Notes under the pieces: model-generated | What the model saw: only the letters and a program-made list of their open reading frames with translations | What the model was told of the DNA's origin: nothing | The model's database searches: none | DNA from: Anaspis maculata | Taxonomy: Eukaryota; Arthropoda; Insecta; Coleoptera; Scraptiidae | Direction: 5' to 3' | Assembly: GCA_949128115.1 (NCBI GenBank) | Contig: OX421965.1 | Location: forward strand, 31,181,681-31,245,680 | DNA: 64,000 nucleotides | Position numbers and translations under genes: made by a program | Shown here: positions 1-9,959 of the stretch, one piece after another | Numbering within the stretch: position 1 is the first letter of the stretch | Layout: each line of letters begins with the position of its first letter

Positions 1-588
1 GGCAGTCTGACCTGTGTCGCCTGGTTGTCAGTCGCTAAATTAAGTTGAGATTACTCTGTTAAGGATCCTTCACATTTTTTCATGCATTTTTCTTGTGTTC
101 AACGTGTCAGCGATTACAGCGTCTTTTGAAAAAAAAGTTTTCCATCACATTTGCAAGAAAAGTGCAATGATGTGTGACTGGTGGATAATTCAAGTTCGCA
201 CGAGTAACTACCTCTATCAGCCTCTTCTTCTATCAGCACAGGTTGATGTCTCGCTGGTGTGCTTACAATCATGTTTATTATAGTTGAGAATTGTTTTACC
301 CCCTTATTACTATCTTTAAAAAATGATAGCTGTTTTCCTTTCATCATCTGAATTAAGAATCCTAACCTAGCACCTGCAGTTGCTACTTGCTAGTGATATT
401 TTACTTTCTACCATGCAGTTTCTCGCTTATTGAGATACTGCCTTATTACTGATCTATGCTAGGACAACTCGCTACAGAGAATCACGCCCATGAAGATTTC
501 AACGCTTGTTTTTCTTATGATACTGCATCTTTATGCCTGCCACACAATGACTGTGATCGCAAAGTAATTTTTTTTTCACTTTTTTCAG
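1..588 (+). other. Upstream region of the ZFYVE1-like gene
   Basis: No confident coding exon is seen. A pyrimidine run ending in CAG at 586-588 looks like a splice acceptor just ahead of the start codon, so at least one 5' non-coding exon, and possibly the promoter, lies in this stretch or left of the window. The frame stays open upstream from an ATG at 456, but that stretch encodes a low-complexity Phe-rich peptide generated by the pyrimidine tract, so I treat it as intron or 5' leader rather than protein. Confidence 0.4.
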
Positions 589-638
589 TGACTCAACTGC
601 ATACCACGACGTTCAGAGAATTTAGCCAGGGACGAAAA

Positions 639-3600
639 ATGGACAACCTGACGAGTCGTGTGCTGCGGAACAAGACCATGACGCCCACGTCGCCGCTGAT
701 CATGACCTCCCTGGATCCAGCCGAGAGCAACATCGTCCAGGCCGCCAGTCCCATCATGTTGCCGTCGACTCGTCGCGTCCCCTCATCCATCGGCCACAAC
801 AGCAGCGGCATCTCTGCGGATCAGTTCGAAAGCCTGAACATCAACGCTTCACTGTCGCCGGCCGTCAACTGCAGAAGCGTCCATCTGCTGGACGAGAACG
901 AACATCTTCTTATCCAAAACGAAGAACAGCTGAGCAGATTGTTGAACATGGAACGCTCGCAAAAGGTCAAGGTCGTGTCGATTATGGGCAACACGGGCGA
1001 AGGCAAGTCGTACACGATGAACCACCTGTTTTTTGACGGCGAAGAGGTGTTCCCGACGTCGGCCCGGCCTGATCCCTGCACCGTGGGCGTGCGGGTCATG
1101 TACGATCCTGTTCTGAAGGTTTGTGTCGTGTCATGTAAAAAGTAGAAGTAAGATAGTTAGGAGTGTTGAGACTGGGACTAAGCTTTTTCCGCGAAAAGAG
1201 AAATACCATTTTGGAGGAGGGTCAAATTTCATCTTCAAAGTCACTGAGCTTGCTCACGTCGTTTCGAACCTTCGGCACTAAAAATTCATATGCACTTTGG
1301 CAACGTTGCAAATCGCGATGAACGATTTTAGTGACATCCATGGTGCGTTTTTTAACAGACATGTCACAGGCGTTTGATAGCGAGTTTATTTGGCTCCAGG
1401 ATTTGGCGACATAATGCAAAGGTGGAGAAGATACGAGTTGACGCGAACGAAAAGTCATGTTCTTGCCTGTATTCTGGATTTTAACGGGGGGAGTTGATGA
1501 AACATGATTGCATTGGGACCGCCAACCACACGGTACATCGGGATTTCGCCAGACCTCCAACGCAGATGCAGATATATCAATACCCGATGCTTACGCGGGC
1601 CCGTTCTTGACTAGCCCGTCTCTCGCCCAGGCTGGCGGTCATTCTCTACACATTGCTGTACTACCGGTTGCAGGCGTAATATTCGAAGAGGTTTGCCCAG
1701 GGCCATCCGGGAGGGATTCATCAGCTTGTTCAGAACTGCGTTGTGGACCGACCCATCTAGATTCTGACTTAGCTTTGCGTTGCTGCAGTCGGGTTTTTTC
1801 TCGACTGAAGCGATGTATCACGCGCTATTTGGTCCCGTCATGTTCTTCTGTTAAAGAAACGTTTGACATCGTTCCTACGCCAAGCGTTTTAGTTTGTAGG
1901 ATAGGTTGCCATTTGGCATAAACTAACTTCTTATAAACATACGCGTCCAGCTAAACTGATGTCTTTGTGATGATAGTGTTGATTTAAATGTGTCCCTTTC
2001 GGTTTTCCAGGTCTTGTGCTTAGACACCGAAGGTCTTTTGGGGCTTTCCAAGAAAGAGCACCAACGCACCAGGCTCTTGCTGAAAATCCTCGGCGTTTCC
2101 GATATCGTCATCTATCGCACAAAGGCCGAACGGCTCCACACGGACATGTACGTCTTCTTGGGCAACGCCTCCAAGTGCTACAAAGAGCATTTCAATGCGC
2201 TCTTGCGCCAAATTCTACTGAAAAACGGCGTCGATAATGCACCCGACGGCATGGGACCGGCTCTGATCATTTTCCACGAGACCACCAACACGAATACCCT
2301 GGACCATGGTTGCGAAAGCGATTCCGTGGAGGACGTCATCAGGGAGAACTTCCTGAAGAACCAGCAGACCTACAACGGTTTCAGTTCGATCAAGTACGTC
2401 GGGCAGAAGAACACCAGCGGCCAGACTTCCTTCAAAGAACTGAGAGAGGCGGTCACCCTTGAACTCGAAAGCACGCAAGTGAGGTCTGCGCGCGAGTCCA
2501 AATACATATTTTGCACTTTGAAGGTAAGAAGGGAGGAGGAGAACCGGGGAAGACCTGAGGATGTCATTTTCGACCCAGCAAGCTGAGATGATAATCGGTA
2601 ACAAAAATATTTTATTTCTAGGGCTTGAACGATAAATTCCAATGCACGATCAATGCTCCCACCCATCAGATGTATCTTCCGGCCTTTTTCACATGTCAGG
2701 AAAAGTGCCTGTCCTGTGAGCACGGTTGCTCGTTGTCGATGGGCCATAAAGATGAGAATGAACCGCATTTCACCAAGGAAAAATGCAAAAAGCAACATCA
2801 ATATCAAAATTTCGTTTATCTTTGTAAGGTAAGTTATTGCATTGCAAATTTGTAGGGAACAAAAAATTGGTAGTTCTACTTGAGTATTAAAGTTTTCTTT
2901 TAATTCGTTATTAATGAATCAAATCGGCAATGTTTTCGATCATCAAACTTCCAGATACAATGCTGGTTGGGTACAGAATTAACGGCAAGTTTACCTTCTA
3001 GCACAAAACTCTGCCAGTGTCAAATTGATGCAACTGTTTCTCAATGGAAAATTTTGTTTTGATTTACTTCACTCATACATGATCACCTCCCATAAACGCC
3101 CAGTCCTTTTTTGTTTCAGAAGTGCAGTATGAACGGCATCAGGCAAGTAGTTGAAAGCAAATATCGAGCCGCAAGTGAGACAATTTTAAACGGTATTTTC
3201 AATTCCTTACTATGGACTGGTAATGTAATGGAATGTCCGACTTGCGGTGAGATTTACCGAACATATCAACACTGGTATGGAAACAAGGATCCAAGTCACC
3301 ATGAGGCTATCATAGAGGAAGTCGTGCACGTCTGGGCAGGAGTAAGTAGCCATTTGTTAGTTTTACGCTTATACACGCGAATGTGCAGAAGTAAAGCCAA
3401 AAACGGTAACGATTTTTTGACACTGACACAGTTTGTCAAAAATTTGATATCTTACCTCGCATATAACAAGTTTCACGGCCTTTTCCATTGGAATTGACAA
3501 TGGAAAAATTTAGTGGTTTTGGTATGAGAGAAACGTCGTCGCAGCCAGCAGTGTAGATGTGGTATAATAAATGACACCCTATAATCAATTTCACGACTTT

Positions 3601-6600
3601 CTGCATTAGAGCAAGCTATGGAATAATTGTGTTGTATTGGTACGAATGATACGATGACAAGGGGATACCAGCCAGTTGTCTACACGTGCAATTTTAATGT
3701 GACACCTTGTCACCTTGTTGAAGTATCATCTACGCAAAGTGCAAATTTTTGTGCATACGCCAGGAATCGTGAGTTCCTTTGGAGTGCATTGCAGTGTGGA
3801 GGACGAGGGACATTGTCTTTACTGGTTGGTGGGTCTCCGCCAAGGTTGTGACGTTTTTGGCGGCTACTAATGAATGATGTCGAAGATCGGCAGGATACTA
3901 CTCGGATGAAAAGGCCCACCGAGCACTGCAGTAGTGAGTACCAGGTACCTACTCTAGCCCTAGCTCTACCTATTATACCGACTGCAATAGCAAGCAAGGT
4001 ATGAAAACATAATATGCTGGCAGACAACACAGTGTACCTACCTACTCACGCCCAAATTGTTTCGTCTCCGTACAGTTCAACTCCATAAAGTATTGTCCTA
4101 CTATCCATATTGTCCATTTAAAGAATAAGTTCCCTCTTGGGTAGTGGGTTTTCTTTTTTACATCCCATTTCTTCACGGCATCACGGACTTTCGGCATAAT
4201 TTTCTCAGTGGCCGGCAAAAACCCAATAGCCTTGGCGAAGACCCATAAACCAGTGAAGAAAATGCCCCTTTTATCGTTCACACTACAAATCACTCAAAGG
4301 AAACTAACAATTCTTCGCATATTCTCGAAAATTTTCACTTTGAAAATGAAACACACCATTCAAACACTTTCACATGAAACTACACCTCCTAAAAAAAAGC
4401 TTATACTCTGTCGAGGAATTTTTCAGTCATCTTGAGTTTGACGTAAAATTTTGATATGTTGTGTTTTGTCATTTACATTAGTGTTTTATTTATACATAGT
4501 TTATTTATACACCATATTACTATCTTCGAAATGTTCGACGTTTCTCTGTAATTGTCATTATAGGGAATAAAGCCTATCTATCTATCTATCTATCTTTCGC
4601 GTACATGACTCCCCGAGACGGTGACAATGTGACATTGAAAATTCCACATGAAGACAGCTAGCTGCCAACAAGTCGTTAACGTGTCATTCGTACCAACGCA
4701 ACCTAGTTTTCCCATAGCTTGCTCTAATGCAGAAAGCCGTGAGATTGATTGATTGAGAAATTGATTATATATATATTGTTCACAGTCAGTCTATGCCAAT
4801 TATATAGATGCTGGGGCTGATTATCCCATTTTTGACAAACTGCGTCAGTGATGTCACCAAATTATGAACGTTCTCAATTCCGGCTCCAGTTACTGCACAC
4901 CGCCACCAGAAAGTCTGCAAGCTAAAAGTAATACGGGTACGGCAGTTTGAGCAGGGGTTGGGCTACTGGACCGGTTCAACGAACTTCACTATACATACGT
5001 CTCTAGAAAACGCACTCTCAGTTTGATGTGGTACTTTCTAGAGACTATTCAAGTGCGAATCGGAAGCTCACATCCCCACAAAAAAAGATAGTCGCACACC
5101 AACTTCAGAGCGGTCGTATTTTGATCTCACTGATTGTAGTTAGGTCCTGTAATGAAGTGAACCCTTGAATAATGAAGTCAAAAAGGTACTAATACAATTT
5201 TTTTTTTACAAAAGGAGAAACATTGCATCAAGGATACGTCTATCTTTGGAACTCAAAATTCCGCGCAAAAAGTTCTGGATGGAGTGACCACCATCAGTAA
5301 TGTAGTGGCCAGTGTAGGATCACAACCTACGAGAATGCTGGGCGATTTGATTACTGATACGATAGCGCCGGATTATTGGAAGCCAAACAAAGAAATCATG
5401 GTGAGTGTTACAAATAAGGTCATGAAGTTGTAACAGACAGAAACTTGGAGTAATGTTGGTTATTACTAACAGTGGTGATTTGGATGACAACAAGCTTGAA
5501 AAACATCGTAAGCAGAATGTTTAAGAGCCACTGATTGGTAGAGCCCAATTTTTTTCTTTACAACTTCTTGTTTATCAGAAATGAATGGTGGTTTATCGCA
5601 TGTAATACCACAAGAACAGTTTTATCGATACAATTCTCGAACTACCTATCTCAAAAGCTTTAGCTTAGCTGTCGGGTGGTTGTGATTTATCCCTATAAAA
5701 CTGATTTCATTGGTTCAACTCGAAGGTTTCGCGCGCATTGATTGGTCAGAAGTATGTTGTGTGGAATAGTCAACTTGATACAAATATAAAACCTATTTCA
5801 GTTGAGGAATCAGTTTTCTTGGATTTCAGTTGAAATCGGTTGAAAACGGTTGAAAACGCAAAAAACGATTTTCCAATTCCAAGTTTTAGAGGTATATCTC
5901 CGTTATTGTACGTTTTGGAACGAAGTGTTTAGAGGAAAGTCTACTCACTTCTTGACGGCAGTTCGCTATCGATTGCCAAAGTTTCCGCGTTTAAACAAAA
6001 TACACCTGTATGCATCTCACTCTCTTCCTAAAAACGATACAGGTTGTCAAACTTCAGGTTTTTTTTTTAATGGTTCCATGAACGGTTCAATGAAGTTCGC
6101 TTTAATATACCCTAGGTCAGTTTGCAGACACCACTTAACTGCCTGCCGGATTTCAGTCAAATCCAGTCAATGGCATCAGATTACTGGGGATGGAAAATAG
6201 TGACTTTTAATTTTTTTTAGCAGTTCAGCTTTTAATTGAAACTCGACAGACAGTTAGACAGTGTCCGCAAACTAACCAAGGCTAGATCAGAGCGAAATTC
6301 CTTGAACCGTTCATGAGTTATTAATGTTCAAAAAAGGAAAACATTGAACTTTGAAGCGGTGGTGGCCGAATGGTATAGGTGATGGCAAGCTGAGCCACTC
6401 GCGCTGCGCTGTGTGGGCTCGAATCCCGTCACATCCATGCATATTTTGTGCTGTCCCCGAGGTTGCATGGTGGAGCAGCTAATAGCTGAATGTCGCCTCA
6501 TTAAATGAGTCGATTAAATAAAATGAAACTGTGACACCTTGTATCTTTTTTTAGTAAGCAAGTGAGATGTAATATGACATATTTTTCTGAATCAGGAGGA

Positions 6601-7645
6601 CTAGGAGCCCTAAAGTTTGATCGGTTAGAAGTGGGACATCCTGTATAAGGGTCTGCTTCAGAGAGGCGACTGCTTAAAACAGAGTTCTTTTGAAAAGTGA
6701 GATAGCAATAGCTGCGCGATCATATGGGTGTTCTCCGACAGAAACGGCTGCCTAATTGAAAACTTTTGTCGCAATTAATTTTGTCGGGGCCGTGGGGATT
6801 TGGTGTCTAAATGACGGTAACACGTCTCTGCGGCACTCGAGTCGCATTTCCATGCCTGACATGGTCAGTTTTTGAAAGATTTCAGCATTATGATGTCAGA
6901 TTGACAGGTAACATAACTTCTGGACAAGCTAGTTCCACACCAGGTAAGAAGACAGCAAGCCTATACATAATGGTATACTAGAAAATTTGACCAGGTCACT
7001 CGAATCACAAAGCTCCTGGACGTACTATATGCTGTCGTCAGTCCAATTTAGGTACAGGTGCATGATTTGGATGCTCGGTGTTTTTTTGTACATACTTGAA
7101 GCAGTTCCCGTTTTCGCGTAGAATGTGAAAAATTGTTTTCCTTGCAGGAATGCTTCAAATGTAAGATTCCCTTCACCTCCGACTCCTCCAAACATCACTG
7201 TCGTGCCTGCGGAGAGGGCTTTTGCGAAGATTGCTCGTCGAAAAAGGAGCCCGTGCCGGCGAGGAAGTGGTACGAGCCGGTTCGAGTCTGCGACAACTGC
7301 TACGGGAAACAGCCCCCGCCCAGTCCCAGCAACGAGAGTGACGTCAGCGATGTGCGGGCGAGGCAGTACGGCGAAACCCTCGTCAATTCTGTCTCGGTGG
7401 TGAAAAGCGCTTTGCTGGGCTACACCACGACCCTGATCAAAGATTCGGTACGGCCCAGCTACTGGGAACCTGACAATGAATGTATGGCATGTTGGGTGTG
7501 CAAGGATAAATTCGGACCGCGACTGCCCATCCACCATTGCCGAGAGTGCGGTAAGGGTGTGTGCGATAAATGTTCACATACTCGGAAGCCCGTCCCCGTG
7601 AGAAACTTTCACTCGAAAGTCAGGGTATGTGATAATTGCGCCTAG
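639..7645 (+). CDS. ZFYVE1: ZFYVE1/DFCP1-like double-FYVE protein (six exons)
   Basis: Coding exons by splice sites and frame are 639-1118, 2011-2523, 2622-2828, 3120-3341, 5215-5400 and 7148-7645. All five introns are phase 0 and the product is 701 aa (human ZFYVE1 is about 777). A P-loop GNTGEGKS is at residues 117-124 and a Walker-B-like DTEG at 165-168, followed by a Cys/His-rich part in exons 3-4. FYVE 1 has all eight zinc cysteines (538, 541, 554, 557, 562, 565, 584, 587) with KHHCRACG; FYVE 2 also has eight (651, 654, 667, 670, 675, 678, 697, 700) with HHCRECG. In the known family the FYVE fingers bind PI3P, the NTPase hydrolyses ATP/GTP, and the protein marks ER omegasomes and lipid droplets. 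The start at 639 has a good context (A at -3, G at +4). The N-terminal Cys-rich segment of the vertebrate protein is not seen, so it may be absent or encoded further upstream. Exon 5 was identified by reading between an acceptor at 5213-5214 and a GTGAGT donor. The donor of exon 1 (GTTTGT) is weak. Confidence 0.9.
1222..1869 (-). pseudogene. Possible broken antisense reading frame in ZFYVE1 intron 1
   Basis: On the minus strand one frame runs from an ATG at 1869 to a stop at 1222 (216 codons). It is interrupted only by in-frame stops at 1827-1825, 1641-1639 and 1593-1591, with no frameshift. This is far fewer stops than expected in random sequence, and the base composition is richer in G+C than the flanking intron. 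The predicted peptide is hydrophilic with Arg/Lys/Ser-rich stretches and ends in an acidic tail (DFEDEI). I recognise no domain. It could be a decayed intronless retrocopy, a transposon ORF, or chance; the + strand also has a 137-codon open frame at 1508-1921, which weakens the case. Confidence 0.3.
3421..4850. mobile_element. Foldback element, family A, in ZFYVE1 intron 4
   Basis: The left arm (about 3421-3725) reads as the reverse complement of the right arm (about 4605-4850). The outer ends pair (CACTGACACAGTTTGTCAAA against its complement at 4831-4850), as do inner blocks such as TTTCTGCATTAGAGCAAGC near 3600 and its complement near 4725. The middle of about 0.9 kb shows no gene. Parts of the arms match a second element at about 31510-32612. 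Non-autonomous, foldback-type DNA transposon inferred. Confidence 0.7.
4575..4594. repeat. (TATC)5 microsatellite
   Basis: Five perfect TATC units inside the intron 4 foldback element, next to its right arm. Confidence 0.9.
5688..5770. repeat. Dispersed repeat, inverted partner at 52442-52530
   Basis: About 80 bp in ZFYVE1 intron 5 reappears as its reverse complement at 52442-52530, including CATTGGTTCAACTCGAAGG and GCATTGATTGGTCAGAAGTA. It is probably a fragment of a MITE. No coding content is seen. Confidence 0.65.
6356..6530 (+). repeat. tRNA-derived SINE in ZFYVE1 intron 5
   Basis: An A box at 6363-6373 (TGGCCGAATGG) fits TRGYNNARNGG exactly, and a B box at 6416-6426 (GGCTCGAATCC) differs from the consensus at one position. 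A non-tRNA body follows with TTTTGTGCTGTC and an A-rich tail near 6520. The segment does not fold as a functional tRNA. The same body motif follows the tRNA-like head at 9546, which suggests one SINE superfamily. Confidence 0.65.
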
Positions 7646-7725
7646 ATAGGTATATGCTCAAATCACACATTTACGATTTATGATGATATACAAAGTCTGA
7701 TTTAAGATAAACACAAGTAGCTTTC

Positions 7726-7774
7726 AATAAAGCATTTAAAGTTCATATGATAGGTTTGTATACTTTTTAATAAA
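7726..7774 (+). terminator. Polyadenylation signals of the ZFYVE1-like gene
   Basis: AATAAA occurs at 7726-7731, about 80 bp after the stop codon, and again at 7769-7774. Either would give a short 3'UTR of roughly 100-150 nt. Cleavage sites cannot be seen. Confidence 0.5.
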
Positions 7775-8028
7775 AATAAGTGTGACTGTTAATGTTTCAT
7801 GTTTTTATTTATACATCATAGGGAAGGTGAGGCTTCTGTTGCTACTATCTTAAGTTGATAGAGTGCAACATGCCAACTTTCTACCATCATATGAATATGA
7901 ACTCAGCTAATCCCTGATGATTGACTATGATTACAGAGTGTTTTCAAAACTTTGTATTTGGAATACAAATAGCAAATATATGTATATGCCAGAATATTGA
8001 AACTTGAAACCAATTTGAAAACGCCCTG

Positions 8029-8572
8029 TTTTCAATTCTGGGATTAGCGCCAAGTGCTGTGCATTTTGTAATGAAAGCTTGATGATTTGGTTAGAGCATG
8101 GAGTTGAAGAAAAAAAATGTGGAAGAAAAACTGAAGATTGATTTTTCACAGTCCCCACTCTTTCAGGGAAAATTCTGCGTAGCATCGCTGGATTTGAAAA
8201 GACGGCTCATGAAGAATTGACTAGCTCACCAAATCTCATGACTTTATCACAAAATGCATGTATTGTAGGTACCTACCACGAATTTTTTTCACTAACCTTA
8301 TTTTTAATTCTGAGATTAGCGCAAAGTGCTGTGCATTTTGTAATGAAAGCTTGATAATTTGGTAAAAGCATGGTAGAGCTAAAAAAAATTGTGGGGAAAA
8401 AATTGAAAATTGGTTTTTACAGCCCCACTCTCCCAGTGAAAATTCAGCGTAGCATCGCTGGATTTGAAAAGACGGCTTATAAAGAATTGAGTAGTTCACC
8501 AAATCTCATGATTTTATGACAAAATGCATGTATTGTAGGTACCTACCACGAAATTTTCTCACTAACCTTCTA
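8029..8572. repeat. Tandem direct duplication, two copies of about 272 bp
   Basis: Copy 1 (about 8029-8300) and copy 2 (about 8301-8572) align along their length with scattered substitutions and small indels. They share GTGCTGTGCATTTTGTAATG, GCATCGCTGGATTTGAAAAG and TGTAGGTACCTACCACGAA. The short ORFs on the minus strand here are by-products. It looks like a local duplication that has since diverged. Confidence 0.85.
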
Positions 8573-8676
8573 TAACGGTTTTGAAAACGATTCAAAACAT
8601 TATTGGTAGTCTACTACAGTCGTTTCTACTTAGCTATTAGCATTTTTCGAAGTCGTTTTGGCATTGCACACTTATG

Positions 8677-8811
8677 GCGTTTTCGAGTCGCTAGAACCGA
8701 ACCAGTTCAGCTCTGAAATCAGAGGATTCGATTGGCTCTCGAATATCCTTGTACAATCAGTGATAGCGATTTTCGAGCTGAACTAGCTTGGTTCTAGTGA
8801 CTCGAAAACGC
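8677..8811. mobile_element. Hairpin MITE, about 135 bp
   Basis: The left end GCGTTTTCGAGTCGCTAGAA pairs with the right end TTCTAGTGACTCGAAAACGC with one mismatch, and the match continues inward for about 37 bp. There is no internal coding capacity. The superfamily is unknown. Confidence 0.75.
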
Positions 8812-9545
8812 TATTATTCTTACTCATCATTTTCGGCCCAGCAAACCAATTTTTTTTTGGACTCAGATTGAATTTGTTTGAAATGACCAAGAAAGCTGAA
8901 AGTCAATACTCGCATGGGAGTGCTAATAAAGTATATTTTTGAAAAGAGGATATTTTTCATACACAAGTATTCAGTGTACAAAATGAAAATTCAAAAGAAA
9001 TGTCAAGTTCCAGTTCCTGTCTGTTAGAGTGGCCTTATTGTGATTGGCAAAACCCGTTTCGAGTCCACATTGGCTTGAAGGATAGTTAATTTTAGTTAGA
9101 ACAATTGTTTTTTCATTTTTTTTTTTAATATGCTGCGCGTTCGATATGACGCTGGACTTTATACGTAGGTATTTCATTTAACCTAATTATTTTTACTAAG
9201 AAGTTACAGCCGCATCACTCAGTAAAACAGTAACAGTAAACAATTTAATTTCTTTTCTTGATAATATAATAGGCTACTGGACACAGGTGCCATTTGGAGA
9301 TTTTACTATGATCGGGCTATCGAGTACACAGCAGAGTTAACCCATTTTGAGAAGAGAAATCCAACTTTTTCCACGCGTGTATTTGTTACAGCGATTTTAA
9401 AAATTCGCGTGACTTCATAAGCGCCGCACGTGGAACGAACACAGCATGCGAGTTTCGCGGTGAGAGGAGTAGGGATGTAAATATGAAGCAGTGACGCAGT
9501 GACATCAACAGCGTTCTATTTTTGATTTTTTGAAGCACGCAAGAC

Positions 9546-9690
9546 GGCCCCGTGGCGCAGGTGGTTGTGTGGCTGCCTGCGGCCACGAGAGCCTCGGGCT
9601 CGATTCCCGGACGAAGTCTGGATGTTTGTGCTGTCTAATTTGCAATTTTTCACTGTTGCGGTTTCCACCATAAATCATATGAAAAAATGC
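9546..9690 (+). repeat. tRNA-derived SINE or pseudo-tRNA
   Basis: A tRNA-like head has an A box near 9553-9564 (TGGCGCAGGTGG) and a B box at 9597-9607 (GGCTCGATTCC). It is followed by GTTTGTGCTGTC and an AT-rich tail. It shares the post-tRNA motif with the SINE at 6356. A real tRNA is unlikely because no matching acceptor stem is visible. Confidence 0.55.
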
Positions 9691-9822
9691 AGTTTTATTG
9701 AAAAAAAAGTCCGGTAGCCTATTATTTCTACTTGCTAGAAATTAAAAGAAACAACATCAAAAAAATGTCGTCTTCATTTAGTACCTACCTATCTTAAAAA
9801 TCGTATTTGTAAGTAAGTGAAA

Positions 9823-9957
9823 TACCGGGTGTTTATAAACGTCTGTGATCGCGGCTGGCTTTGGTCAGGCCAAAAGTCGCAGTGAAAGGCACGATTTGAA
9901 AGAGTGATAGGAGATTCCAAAGGCGATATGATAACAAACGTTTGTAAACACCCGGTA
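9823..9957. mobile_element. MITE with ACCGGGTGTTTATAAAC ends (copy 1)
   Basis: Terminal inverted repeats begin TACCGGGTGTTTATAAACG and end with the complement, for about 30 bp each side, flanked by TA dinucleotides. A second, more worn copy is at 31194-31325. The TA flanks suggest a Tc1/mariner-type mobiliser, but this is inference. Confidence 0.8.
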
Positions 9958-9959
9958 TA

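Noticed and set aside
456..638. N-terminal extension of the ZFYVE1 frame from an ATG at 456
   Set aside because: The extension runs through a pyrimidine tract and CAG acceptor (586-588) and encodes low-complexity Phe-rich sequence; the ATG at 639 has a better context.
1508..1921. 137-codon + strand open frame in ZFYVE1 intron 1
   Set aside because: No good start codon and no domain; it overlaps the antisense frame and is spliced out in the gene model.
4575..4594. CRISPR-like short repeats
   Set aside because: A plain TATC microsatellite; the window is eukaryotic and no spaced repeats are present.
7025..7537. 170-codon minus-strand ORF
   Set aside because: Exact shadow of the FYVE-encoding last exon of the ZFYVE1-like gene.
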